Source of the DNA: Clostridiales bacterium
GTDB taxonomy: Bacteria; Bacillota; Clostridia; Lachnospirales; Lachnospiraceae
Direction of reading: 5' to 3'
DNA: 64,000 nt
NCBI GenBank assembly: GCA_023663185.1
Contig: JAMPHY010000013.1
Span: 32,225-96,224, forward strand
Positions 53,353 to 62,091 of this stretch are shown here, piece after piece; the first letter of the stretch is position 1, and each line of letters starts with the position of its first letter. The translations under genes were made by a program, and so were the position numbers. The notes under the pieces were generated by a model. The model worked only from the letters and a program-made list of their open reading frames with translations, made no database searches and was not told where the DNA came from.

Positions 53353-54066
53353 TTACATTATAATCTCTTTCATCAGGCGGTATTTCATCTCCGCAATCTC
53401 CCAATCAGTCTGGTTGTCAATATCCTGAACTTCCAGCTCCGATACTATAAAAGGCAGTATGTCGCCAATCATAAGTTTTCTATTTACTCTAAAAGGTTCC
53501 GTGCGAAACACATAAAATTGTCCGACATCATGATAATGCGGTGTTAAATCCTGAGAACGACTATCTAAATACTCTGGATTTTTAAATATAAGTCTTTCAT
53601 TCTCTATAACCATTGCCCTCTGCGGCGGATAGGAAAATGATACTACAGGTATTAAAGTATCAGCCTTGCTTTCCTCAAGCTGCTTAACCGCTGTTTTCAG
53701 CTTATCCGCAGTTACAAAAGGTGCTGTAGGATATATACATACTGCAATATCAAAGCATTCGCCCCTCTTCTCATATTCGCTAAGCACTTCTAAAAGTACG
53801 TCATTGGTAGTCGCATAATCGTTTGCTGTATCCGCGCTTCTGAAAAATGGCACTTCCGCACCATACTTTCTTGCAATATCGGCAATCTCCTTATCGTCTG
53901 TCGATACCATTACAGTGTCAAATATGCCGCTCTCTACCGCCGCCTGAATAGAATACGACAATATCGGTCTTCCACAGAATTCCTTTATATTTTTATGTGG
54001 TATACGTTTACTTCCTCCTCGCGCCGTAATAATCGCAATTCTTTTCTTTTTTATTAAATCAGTCAT
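53353..54066 (-). CDS. pseF: Pseudaminic acid (acylneuraminate-type) cytidylyltransferase
   Basis: A 237-residue CMP-sugar synthase. IAIITARGGSKRIPHKNIKE is the CTP loop; PILSYSIQAAVESGIFD, VSTDDKEIADIARKYGAEVP and VCIYPTAPFV are family motifs. With pseG adjacent, pseudaminic acid is the likely substrate rather than sialic acid. The rest of the pathway (pseB, C, H, I) is not here. First gene after the tuf-end array. Confidence 0.87.
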   Translation of the reverse strand: MTDLIKKKRIAIITARGGSKRIPHKNIKEFCGRPILSYSIQAAVESGIFDTVMVSTDDKEIADIARKYGAEVPFFRSADTANDYATTNDVLLEVLSEYEKRGECFDIAVCIYPTAPFVTADKLKTAVKQLEESKADTLIPVVSFSYPPQRAMVIENERLIFKNPEYLDSRSQDLTPHYHDVGQFYVFRTEPFRVNRKLMIGDILPFIVSELEVQDIDNQTDWEIAEMKYRLMKEIIM

Positions 54067-54212
54067 GCTACTACCGTGCCTTTCCGCTAATATTGTTCGT
54101 TACGAATAATTAATTAATTTGCAAATTAATTCGTACAATCAAGAGATTATCCCGATATTCATATTTTATTATGAAGTATTTTTATTGTAAAAGCAATAAA
54201 TTTCATTCCAAT

Positions 54213-54343
54213 TTCAAAAAGGGCTTCCCGAAAATCTCGGAAAGCCCCATAAATTTAACTTTTTCCTAATGAATTCGTTAGAATTCTGTTTACTCAATAA
54301 TGCTGGCAACCCTGCCAGAACCAACTGTACGTCCACCCTCACG
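54213..54343 (-). other. tuf 3'-end copy 1 with terminator (attachment-site-like)
   Basis: Minus-strand 54343-54290 encodes REGGRTVGSGRVASIIE and stop, the end of elongation factor Tu. The 3' flank carries a strong terminator GGGCTTTCCGAGA/TCTCGGAAAGCCC-type hairpin (54221-54248). Upstream of the first Arg codon the match to EF-Tu stops at once. Next to normal chromosomal genes on the left, this is probably the original chromosomal tuf end, displaced by insertions. Confidence 0.85.
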
Positions 54344-54441
54344 TTTCTACGGTGGGTTATTCTGCATTGCAAACCATGATAAAATGGGGATTTTTTATTT
54401 GTATTATCCTCAATTTCGGCTTATTTTTCTGGTTATTGAAA

Positions 54442-54465
54442 ATTTTAGAAGCATTTTAGAAGCAC
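54442..54465. repeat. Arm-like direct repeat, left end of module A
   Basis: Tandem TTTTAGAAGCA twice, ending in C. A 22/24 match in the same orientation is at 56770-56793 near the other end of the module. Paired repeats at both ends of an element suit arm-type integrase sites. Confidence 0.5.
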
Positions 54466-54469
54466 AAAG

Positions 54470-54797
54470 CTTAAATACGTTTTAGATAAATCTTGGGTAA
54501 ACCTTGGATACTGCTTGAGTAAATTTATCTTCGCCATTCGTCTGTAAATCGCCAGCCAATGGCTAGCGATTTAATTGTAGCATCATTAACCTCATTATCA
54601 TACTAAACAGCAACGGCTCTTGTTTAAACCTTGGATAAATCTTGTTTAAATTACATTATTGTTTCAAAATCTAAAACAAGCACAATTTTACCTTTATTCA
54701 TTAAAAACTCTTATCTTTCCATTAGCTAATTCTAACTCGTCTGTTCCAGCATAGACATCTATCTTGAATGAATCTTGTTTAAACCTTGTTTAAATTT
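54470..54797. repeat. 11-bp iterons of module A
   Basis: Three clusters of CTTG-NN-TAAAY at exactly 11-bp spacing: 54490-54525 (three units), 54618-54651 (three) and 54773-54797 (two). They fill the 470-bp gap between tuf copy 1 and the AlbA_2 gene, together with a 12-bp-arm palindrome AAATCGCCAGCC (54546-54572). No ORF. Helical phasing indicates cooperative protein binding. Confidence 0.7.
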
Positions 54798-54815
54798 CAA
54801 TATTAAAACAAGAAC

Positions 54816-56543
54816 TCATTTTAATATCCAACTAGATTTTTGCTGGTTTTCCGAGTCTGTATCAATAATACCTTGTTTTCTTAGAGCTGTAAGCATATTT
54901 CGTATTTTGTTTTCTTTTTGAACATCACTCAAAACATCCGGCAACTTATCCCACAATAACTCCCGAATATCTTTCTTTTTAGCTTTTCTGTACTGTTTCA
55001 GGTATTCAACAATCAAATCCTTATAATACTTATCGTCAAATCCTTTGTTTTTAATATAAGTCGTGCTTTCATCAATACTTTTAGCCGCTGATGCTGATAA
55101 ATACAGACTTGTCAACCTGCCTTCCACCAGCTTCTGTCCCCGCAGTCTGTCTACATCTTCCTTTTCTACCGGCAGACCTTTCTGTATTCGGTCAAGCAAA
55201 AACACCGTCTGCAAGTCTAAGTCCTGATGATCATACAAGATGTGCATATAACTGTCGTTCAACGTTTTTCCGTAAATTGTTACTTCAACCTGTGTTCCGG
55301 AGGAAACATTATAATCAGGCATCGGAAAATACTTTGCTTTTTGAATGTTATACGCACGACGGATTCCCAAAGTTGCAGTATCAATCATATGAAATGCTGC
55401 CATAGATTCCGCCAACAGTTGATTCCTGTAAAATGGCGGACTATAGCTTGCTTCCAAAACATTCTCAATTTTCTGAGGGATAAAATCACCCGGATTGGTA
55501 AATTTGAGCTTGTCCTCAAATTCATTGACATAAATCCTGCCGCCTAATTGATAATTTGTGTGCGCAATACAGTTGTTCAGCAACTCGCGCATTAGCCAGC
55601 TATCATACTGCTCCGTTTCCATCGGAAACAATGTCATCTGATTTGGCATATACCTGTAAGTCAGATTCCTAACTTTTGCAAACACCTTGTCTACTACATT
55701 GATAAATGGAATTTTGAAAATGGCATAGTCCCTATCCATATTGTCAGCGCCGTATAATCTCCACATAATGCTCGGTGCAGACTGAAACATATAATCATAA
55801 TCTGAATTTCCTAACAAAAGCATTCCTGCGTGTGTGATTTTACCATTTATCATGAGTTTTAACTTTGTTAAAAACTGCTCATCACTCATGGCATCCACTT
55901 CCTCGGAAATGTGTTCCTGATTCATTTTTTCCTTATACTTCTCTCTGGCTAAAGCAACCGCATCTTTATCTAAATGCTCTATGCTTGCTTGTTCCAGCAC
56001 TCGTTTGGACCAATCCCTTCGCTCTTGTGAACGAATTGCGTCTATCTTGTACTGTTTTAACGGCACAAGACTTTCTCCAGCACGCTCATAATAATTTGTT
56101 TTCCAATCGGTAGGTATGCCTGTTGCTGCTGCCGGAATTTTAAACATAAGAACCCGATATTCTTTGTCATTAACAACTGGGAATATTTCTATAATATCAT
56201 AAAATGTCATACCATTGGTAGTATCTCTGGATATTTCATATTTAAAACGTTCCAGCAAACTGCTATCGCCATTTTTGTAAGCTGTTCCTACAATCTTCTT
56301 TGTCTTAGTTTTTTGTTCCTCACCAACACCAAAAATGAGCCAACCATATTGTTGTTGGCATAAGTTCGCCTCGTTGCTGATTGCAGAAAAATATCTACCA
56401 ATTTTATCTGTATCATAACCGCCTTTGGCTTCCTTAAATTCGACTATCTCATATTCCCATCTTTTCATGAGATTTTCTAGTATCTCATAATATTCGATGT
56501 CTTTTACAGGCTTATTATATTCAAAATATGACATATCCCTCAC
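54816..56543 (-). CDS. Schlafen AlbA_2/GHKL-type ATPase protein, module A
   Basis: A 575-residue protein. The N-terminal AlbA_2 domain has EFKEAKGGYDTDKIGRYFSA and GWLIFGVGEEQ. Then comes a middle region (IPTDWKTNYYERAGESLVPL; RSQERRDWSKRVLEQA) and an HATPase_c_4-like part (LMRELLNNCIAHTNYQLGG; LKFTNPGDFIPQ). C-terminal ~80 residues are likely winged-helix (RKAKKKDIRELLWDKLPDVL). This is the COG2865 class of putative transcriptional regulators/helicase-related proteins. It is the only gene in its 2.6-kb tuf-bounded module and is paralogous to the gene at 57.2-58.9 kb. Confidence 0.85.
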   Translation of the reverse strand: MRDMSYFEYNKPVKDIEYYEILENLMKRWEYEIVEFKEAKGGYDTDKIGRYFSAISNEANLCQQQYGWLIFGVGEEQKTKTKKIVGTAYKNGDSSLLERFKYEISRDTTNGMTFYDIIEIFPVVNDKEYRVLMFKIPAAATGIPTDWKTNYYERAGESLVPLKQYKIDAIRSQERRDWSKRVLEQASIEHLDKDAVALAREKYKEKMNQEHISEEVDAMSDEQFLTKLKLMINGKITHAGMLLLGNSDYDYMFQSAPSIMWRLYGADNMDRDYAIFKIPFINVVDKVFAKVRNLTYRYMPNQMTLFPMETEQYDSWLMRELLNNCIAHTNYQLGGRIYVNEFEDKLKFTNPGDFIPQKIENVLEASYSPPFYRNQLLAESMAAFHMIDTATLGIRRAYNIQKAKYFPMPDYNVSSGTQVEVTIYGKTLNDSYMHILYDHQDLDLQTVFLLDRIQKGLPVEKEDVDRLRGQKLVEGRLTSLYLSASAAKSIDESTTYIKNKGFDDKYYKDLIVEYLKQYRKAKKKDIRELLWDKLPDVLSDVQKENKIRNMLTALRKQGIIDTDSENQQKSSWILK

Positions 56544-56769
56544 CTTTATAAAATACTTTTGTCCTACTCCACAGTTTACATAGCAACTTTCATTTTTTCT
56601 TTATTATATTTTATCAAACAAATTACATTCAGTAAACTAATAATCAAAATATTCTATTATCAAAAATGGAAATGGTGAAATCAACTGTTAATATAATATA
56701 AATCCATATTAATAGAATTTTTCCAATCAATCATAAAAGCATAATTCTGCAACTTATCATTTTCCAAAT

Positions 56770-56793
56770 ATTTTAGAATCATTATAGAAGCAC
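56770..56793. repeat. Arm-like direct repeat, right end of module A
   Basis: ATTTTAGAATCATTATAGAA then GCAC matches the repeat at 54442 at 22 of 24 positions. It lies 27 bp before tuf copy 2. The remainder of 56544-56819 is AT-rich, with no ORF, and should contain the AlbA_2 promoter. Confidence 0.5.
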
Positions 56794-56819
56794 GTGCAAA
56801 TTACATAACAAATTTCCAG

Positions 56820-56949
56820 TCAAAAAGGGCTTCCCGAAAATCTCGGAAAGCCCCATAAATTTAACTTTTTCCTAATGAATTCGTTAGAATTCTGTTTATT
56901 CAATAATGCTGGCAACCCTGCCAGAACCTACTGTCCTACCACCCTCACG
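56820..56949 (-). other. tuf 3'-end copy 2 with terminator
   Basis: Minus-strand 56949-56896 again encodes REGGRTVGSGRVASIIE-stop. Together with the hairpin and 3' flank it is nearly identical to copy 1 over 130 bp. The differences are synonymous changes in the coding part (for example GAG to GAA, CGT to AGG). The match ends at the same codon as copy 1. Confidence 0.85.
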
Positions 56950-57112
56950 GTTTTCTGTTATAAAAATTATTGTGTTTTCTGGTGATTTTTAGGGCATTTT
57001 TTGATAGTTTTTTGCTTGATATACACCTCGCATCTGACGTTTTGGAAATTTTTGTTATCATGGTGTTATCACAAATGTATTTCCTGCATCTTTCATATTA
57101 ACTTAATCTTCC

Positions 57113-57222
57113 TTGTTCTAGTCCAACTTAGTTCAATTTTAGTCCAAGATTTAGTTCAACTTAGTCTAAAACAACCAAATTTCACATACTTTTAGTGCAA
57201 CTTAGTCCAAAATCAGTTCAAG
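57113..57222. repeat. ~11-bp iterons of module B
   Basis: About eight copies of AGTYCAA spaced 10-12 bp (57120-57170 and 57193-57222), running into the last codons of the AlbA_2 gene. The unit differs from that of module A. The sequence 56950-57112 also has a TTATCA-type repeat (TTATCATGGTGTTATCA near 57055) and no ORF. Confidence 0.68.
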
Positions 57223-58948
57223 TTTTTTGTCCATTAGTCAGCATCCACCTTGCCTTATGCCCGCTTCCTTCGACACAAACTATACCTTCTTTTTTCATAT
57301 TTTGAAGAATATTAGAAACTTTTCTGGTTTTCTGCCTTTCATCCATGATTGCTGGCAAAGCGCCTTCCAATACAGCTTTTATGCCAGACACTTTCGCACT
57401 TTTCATTGTTTTTAAAGCATTTATAATTAGCTGTTGATATATATCTTTATCTAACCCCTTGTTCCTTACATATTCTGCTGATGTCCCCACAATGTTAGCA
57501 ATCTTATATGACACAAACAAGTTGGGATATCTCCCCTCTACTAATCCGACTTTTTTCAGAGAATTATAATCCTCTTTGGAAATAACCTCTTTTTTCTGTA
57601 CTTTATCCAATAAAAACACCGTATGCAAATCCAAATCTCCATTACTATGAAGCAATTGCGTATAATTTCTATCAAGAATTTTTCCATATAAAGTAACCTT
57701 TACACGATTAATATCTTCCAGATCATATGTTGGCAACGGAAAACATTTATCCCGTTGAATTTGATACATCATGGGAATCCCCATTGCATTCGTATCTATC
57801 ATATAAAGGTTGACCATCGCATGACATAAAAAACCATTCCTATAATACGGCGGCTTATACCCCTCCTCAAGTGTACGCTCTACAGTTTCCGGAATAAAGC
57901 TGCCTTCATTAATAAATACCAATCTATCCTCAAATTCTTCCACATTAATTTTGCCTCTGAGCTGGTAATTAGAATGTGCAATACAATTATTCAAAATTTC
58001 TTTCACCACATCAGGATCATATTGATCTACTTCATCCGGAAACAAAGTCTGTTGTCCCGCAATATAACGATATTTTTCATTCCTAATCTTTGCATAAGTT
58101 TTGTCTACTGCCAACAAAAGCGGCATATCAAAATGCTCATATGCTTTAACAGAGCCATCTCCGTTATATAAAGTCCATGTTATTCTTGGAATAAAACCAT
58201 CAAACAAATAATGAGATTCCTCTTTTCCCAAAAGAATCAGCGCTGTATTTGTCACTTTTCCCTTTATTAATAATCCTGCTTTATTCAGTATCTCTATATC
58301 AGACATCTTTTCCAGCATCTCTGTAGACCTCTTGGAAGCCTTTTGCTTTTTAACAAACAATGTACGTGCATATTTCACAGCTTCTGCATCCAAATCTTCC
58401 ATATCTGCATTTTCCACAATTTCTTTCGACCAATCAACGCCTACCTGACTGCGAATCAAGTCTACTTTATCCATTGGCAATGGACAGGTATTTTCATCTT
58501 CCCTTGCGTAAGCAGCACCATTCCATGTTGTCGGAATACCACGAAGTGCGGGCGGAATCTGAAAAGCAACTACTCGCTTTCCTTCTAATTTCAACTCATA
58601 TATCTCCATAAATGTCAGGCGCTCATTCGTTCCGACAATTATTTCTTTTTTCATCCTCTGCAAACTTCCGTCTTTTCTATATGCCGTTCCAACAACTTCC
58701 TTTGTATTTGTAACGCCAAATATCAGCCACGCCTCTTTCATATCCCTGATATTCGCCTCATTGCCTAATGCAGAAAAATATTTCCCGATATCTTTAAAAG
58801 AATAGTTAGTTTTTGCCTCCTTGAACTCCACAACTTCATCTTCAAAATTTTCTATCATTTGAATAATTTTTTCTTTAAGCTGGTTTTCAGAATATATCAT
58901 GTCTTCTTTCTCCAATATCATCATTTCATTATGGTTCTTGCATTGCAT
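57218..58948 (-). CDS. Schlafen AlbA_2/GHKL-type ATPase protein, module B
   Basis: A 576-residue paralogue of the module A protein with the same domain order: EFKEAKTNYSFKDIGKYFSA and AWLIFGVTNTKEVVGTAYR (AlbA_2); IPTTWNGAAYAREDENTCPL; VDWSKEIVENADMEDLDAEA; VVKEILNNCIAHSNYQLRG (ATPase N-box); LVFINEGSFIPETVE; C-terminal winged-helix-like GIKAVLEGALPAIMDERQKT. Clearly diverged yet equal in length. Same position relative to tuf end and iterons. Confidence 0.85.
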   Translation of the reverse strand: MQCKNHNEMMILEKEDMIYSENQLKEKIIQMIENFEDEVVEFKEAKTNYSFKDIGKYFSALGNEANIRDMKEAWLIFGVTNTKEVVGTAYRKDGSLQRMKKEIIVGTNERLTFMEIYELKLEGKRVVAFQIPPALRGIPTTWNGAAYAREDENTCPLPMDKVDLIRSQVGVDWSKEIVENADMEDLDAEAVKYARTLFVKKQKASKRSTEMLEKMSDIEILNKAGLLIKGKVTNTALILLGKEESHYLFDGFIPRITWTLYNGDGSVKAYEHFDMPLLLAVDKTYAKIRNEKYRYIAGQQTLFPDEVDQYDPDVVKEILNNCIAHSNYQLRGKINVEEFEDRLVFINEGSFIPETVERTLEEGYKPPYYRNGFLCHAMVNLYMIDTNAMGIPMMYQIQRDKCFPLPTYDLEDINRVKVTLYGKILDRNYTQLLHSNGDLDLHTVFLLDKVQKKEVISKEDYNSLKKVGLVEGRYPNLFVSYKIANIVGTSAEYVRNKGLDKDIYQQLIINALKTMKSAKVSGIKAVLEGALPAIMDERQKTRKVSNILQNMKKEGIVCVEGSGHKARWMLTNGQKT

Positions 58949-59081
58949 CGCATATGTAAAGTGTTTACAATATTTATTCTATTTTCCAATCTTCTATACC
59001 ATATTTCTCCATAAGTTCATTATGCTTTTGCTTCGCCATCTTTCGTAATATACATAGATTTTGAACGATGTGAACCCTGTC

Positions 59082-59705
59082 TTATGTAATCTTTCTCGTC
59101 AATACATTAACCCATTGTTCATTTTCCCTACCTTTACGAACATCTCCTGTTATAAAAATATCTTCTACCAAAAAACCATTACTTATCATAAGATTTTTTA
59201 ATCCAAGTTCTTCATAATCATAAAACAATCTGCCTTTATCCATCCTCATACCTTTTCCATATTTAAAAGAAGCATATAATATTCCCTCGTCTTTTAAAGC
59301 ATCACAAAATCGCTTTAGCACCCCACTTATTTCTGTATACGAAACATGCAAAAGAGACGCACATGCCCATATTCCATCAAACTCCTGCTGAAACTGCATT
59401 TCCTCAAATCTCATACAAAGAACTTTTTTCTTCATCAGTTTCTCAGCCTCTTCACATATTCTTCTGGAGGCATCCAGTGCTGTTACTTGATAATCTGCAT
59501 CTAAAAATACTCTTGCATCCCGCCCGCTTCCGCATCCAGCGTCTAAGATATGAATTTTGGTTCTCTCACTTTCGTTTATATTAATATGTTCCTTCTGATT
59601 CAAAAGACGTAAAAATTTATCCCTGCAAAAAGCCATATCAGAGTCTTTTGTTGCACGGCAAAACTCTTCTGCATTATCATCATAATAAGATATTGTCTGA
59701 TTCAT
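59082..59705 (-). CDS. Class I SAM-dependent methyltransferase
   Basis: A 207-residue small-molecule-type methyltransferase: ILDAGCGSGRDARVFLDADY (SAM loop), VTALDASRRICEEAE, FDGIWACASLLHV. It resembles TehB/UbiE-like enzymes and has no target-recognition domain, so DNA methylation is unlikely. Its start overlaps the HNH gene by 26 bp, so the two are translationally coupled. Confidence 0.85.
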   Translation of the reverse strand: MNQTISYYDDNAEEFCRATKDSDMAFCRDKFLRLLNQKEHININESERTKIHILDAGCGSGRDARVFLDADYQVTALDASRRICEEAEKLMKKKVLCMRFEEMQFQQEFDGIWACASLLHVSYTEISGVLKRFCDALKDEGILYASFKYGKGMRMDKGRLFYDYEELGLKNLMISNGFLVEDIFITGDVRKGRENEQWVNVLTRKIT

Positions 59706-60819
59706 TACCGCCTTTCACATCCTTATAAATCCAATCTTTAAATCCGCAATTCCTTGCAGATTGATATACCGGCTGCAAAATCTCTTCTAATGAGCGGGAA
59801 AACTTCATAAAATCCTGTCCTTTTTGATAAATTTTCCTTTTCACTGCATTATCATTTAAATGCTCTTTTGCACATTTTTCAAATTCATCATGCAAAGCAT
59901 CGTATTTCCACATCATCTCATAAGAAATAAATTCCAGCTTTGCAAGTTGTGGAAAATAAATATTCCAATCCGGCAAATTATTGTTCTTACTACTATTAAT
60001 GCTTCGCGTTGTAGGATGCAAATTCCAAAATTCATCATGAGCCACATACGACCATGGTACAAAATGGTCTATTGAAATATCTTTCTCTGATAACTGCATA
60101 TGTCCGTATATTTCATGAATTGGCTGAATCTCCAGTAACAGTTTCCAATATTTTTTAACTTTCTCTAACTTACGCTCCTGAGGTGGATATAATTTATCTG
60201 CAATTCCCGGAACGCTTGGATTACGTTTTTGCAAATATATAATAATATTATATTGTAGCCAGCCTTTTATAATCTCTTGATTTTGATGTATATATGTAAT
60301 CCATTCCGGATTCAAACGTATAACCGTCTGCATACCGTTTAAAGTTTCAAAATAATACATTAGTCTCCGTTCCCGGTTAATTTTAGAGATAAGTTCTCCT
60401 TCCGGTACATCCCATTCTTTGCCTTTAACCTTATCCATAAATGGAGCTTGAATACGATATGGAACGTTCTTTGTCAGGATTCTTTTCCGCCTTACGACTT
60501 CTTTATCCGTACAATTACTTAAATAATTGATGATATTTTCCTTCTTTTCGGAAGATTTGAGTTGCGATATCTGCTGCAGATAAAGCACTAAACCTTCCAA
60601 AGTATCCCTAGGTCCCAGATTCAGATGGTATTCAATTACCATATACCACGCATCTGCAATCATTTCATCAACCAAGTCTTCATACGTTATGCAGATTTTA
60701 CCAGCCAACGCCTTTGTCACAACCGCCTGAAACCAAAAAAATTTATAACATTCGCTTGTATTGTCGAATATTCTGCTTAAATATTGGATTTCTAAAGTAT
60801 CAGAATATGGAAGCTGCAT
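59680..60819 (-). CDS. HNH endonuclease-domain protein
   Basis: A 379-residue protein. The HNH core is near residues 247-285: SIDHFVPWSYVAHDEFWNLH, PTTRSINSSKNNNLP. The N-terminal ~240 residues (SRIFDNTSECYKFFWFQAVV; helical) are of unknown fold. Coupled with the methyltransferase behind it in module B. A defence or element-maintenance role is possible. Confidence 0.8.
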   Translation of the reverse strand: MQLPYSDTLEIQYLSRIFDNTSECYKFFWFQAVVTKALAGKICITYEDLVDEMIADAWYMVIEYHLNLGPRDTLEGLVLYLQQISQLKSSEKKENIINYLSNCTDKEVVRRKRILTKNVPYRIQAPFMDKVKGKEWDVPEGELISKINRERRLMYYFETLNGMQTVIRLNPEWITYIHQNQEIIKGWLQYNIIIYLQKRNPSVPGIADKLYPPQERKLEKVKKYWKLLLEIQPIHEIYGHMQLSEKDISIDHFVPWSYVAHDEFWNLHPTTRSINSSKNNNLPDWNIYFPQLAKLEFISYEMMWKYDALHDEFEKCAKEHLNDNAVKRKIYQKGQDFMKFSRSLEEILQPVYQSARNCGFKDWIYKDVKGGNESDNILL

Positions 60820-60984
60820 ATGAATTATCCTTTTACCTTATATAGTTATTGGCATTCCCTGTCTATGTAAAAACCTGTATTATAATTTGCTGATTATGTT
60901 TGATGCTTTTTTACATTATACTATATTGATTTAGTATTTAACAACAAATATGAAAAATTATATTTTCTCCGGTTAATAAACTCA

Positions 60985-61095
60985 AAAAATCTCCCGCCGA
61001 TTTTTCGACGGGAGACAGTAGTTTTACTTATAGAATCAAGATTACTCAATGATAGACGCAACCCTACCAGACCCAACGGTCCTACCACCCTCACG
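60985..61095 (-). other. tuf 3'-end copy 3 with a different terminator
   Basis: Minus-strand 61095-61042 encodes REGGRTVGSGRVASIIE-stop with yet other synonymous codons (GGG, TCT, GCG, ATC). The terminator is distinct: CTCCCG/CGGGAG stem (60991-61014). So protein sequence is kept while bases diverge, as if from another host's tuf. 60820-60984 otherwise shows only AT-rich promoter-like DNA. Confidence 0.82.
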
Positions 61096-61196
61096 ATACT
61101 TTAATAGCGTTTTTTGTGGTATTTTCTATGCTTTTTATTGCGAAAATCAGCATAAAATCGCTGTTTTTATTTAGTGTATTTTTATTTACATGATTT

Positions 61197-61267
61197 CTTG
61201 GCACCGTTTTGGCACCAAGACCACGCTTCTCCTTATCCATTCTTATTACATGGTGCTAGCACCATGT
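61197..61267. repeat. Repeats at the start of the third element
   Basis: TTGGCACC occurs at 61198 and 61209 (11-bp period). A perfect 20-bp palindrome, ACATGGTGCTAGCACCATGT, covers 61248-61267 and shares the GGTGC/GCACC core. As in modules A and B, the short repeats lie just right of a tuf end. The rest of 61096-61344 has no ORF. Confidence 0.65.
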
Positions 61268-61344
61268 ATATATAATCAGCAAGAAAAGGGTATATTTTCA
61301 TACACTTATCAAACAATACAATTCACGAATAAATTCAAATCCAA

Positions 61345-61995
61345 TCAATTCCTTGAATAAATAATCGAGTAGCGGCATCCAGCTAAACATTTAAGACAAG
61401 TAATACATTTATAGACATCTACAATATCATCGCGGCTTATACCTGCTTCCCACTTTTTCCCATGTATTGCTTGCACTGGACAAACTTTAACACATAAATT
61501 GCATTCGCCGCATCTACTAGAAATTATTTCAGATTTGACAGCATTCAAAGGCATATCTGTAAGCACAGAACACATAGAAATTGCTGCTCCATATTTTTCT
61601 GTGACCAACAGGTTATTTTTTCCAATCCACCCTAATCCCGACATTGTAGCTATTTTTTTATGTGGCAATATAGAACTTTTAGTTTTCTCATCGTATTCCC
61701 CTCTGAAATCTATAGCATTTTCAGATTGCGAAATAGCCTTATATCCCCTTTTCTGGATAATCGTAACAAGTTCGTCAGCTAATTCATCCGTTTTATTTTC
61801 ATAATTCACAAAAACAGAATAATCTGTCTCTTTTTCATGATTCAATTTATCAATATATTCTTTAGGCAAAACTTTAACTAATAGAATTGCATAAAAATAT
61901 CCTCTATTTTCCTCTACGGATAATGAGGTAATATCAACAACTTTTATAATATCTATATGATTTTCTTCTGCAAAATTCTGTATAATTTCTTGCAT
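61345..61995 (-). CDS. Short 4Fe-4S protein, QueG (epoxyqueuosine reductase)-like
   Basis: Start at ATG 61995 with GGAGGGG just before it. 216 residues. The N-terminus is a QueG-like cobalamin-binding fold (ATMSGLGWIGKNNLLVTEKY; GAAISMCSVLTDMPL). Two ferredoxin-type clusters follow: CGECNLCVKVCPVQAIHG and CITCLKCLAGCRYS. It is shorter than true QueG (~380 residues) and lacks the HEAT-like tail, so it is a relative of unknown substrate. Cargo of the third element. Confidence 0.82.
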   Translation of the reverse strand: MQEIIQNFAEENHIDIIKVVDITSLSVEENRGYFYAILLVKVLPKEYIDKLNHEKETDYSVFVNYENKTDELADELVTIIQKRGYKAISQSENAIDFRGEYDEKTKSSILPHKKIATMSGLGWIGKNNLLVTEKYGAAISMCSVLTDMPLNAVKSEIISSRCGECNLCVKVCPVQAIHGKKWEAGISRDDIVDVYKCITCLKCLAGCRYSIIYSRN

Positions 61996-62091
61996 AACCC
62001 CTCCAATAATCTCCATTTTTTGATTATATCACTTTCTATTTTTATTTACAACAAAAATATAGGGCATAGCAACCGCCACGCCCCACATTTA

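Noticed and set aside
54290-54343. tuf fragments as coding genes
   Set aside because: Only 17 codons remain, without start codon or ribosome site; upstream sequence is unrelated, so they are not expressed genes.
57113-57222. Iterons considered as a CRISPR or satellite array
   Set aside because: Units of about 11 bp with no spacer of constant length cannot be CRISPR; phasing suggests protein-binding sites.
59082-60819. Calling the HNH and methyltransferase genes a restriction-modification system
   Set aside because: The methyltransferase has no target-recognition domain and resembles small-molecule enzymes; motifs of DNA methyltransferases (NPPY, DPPY) are not seen.
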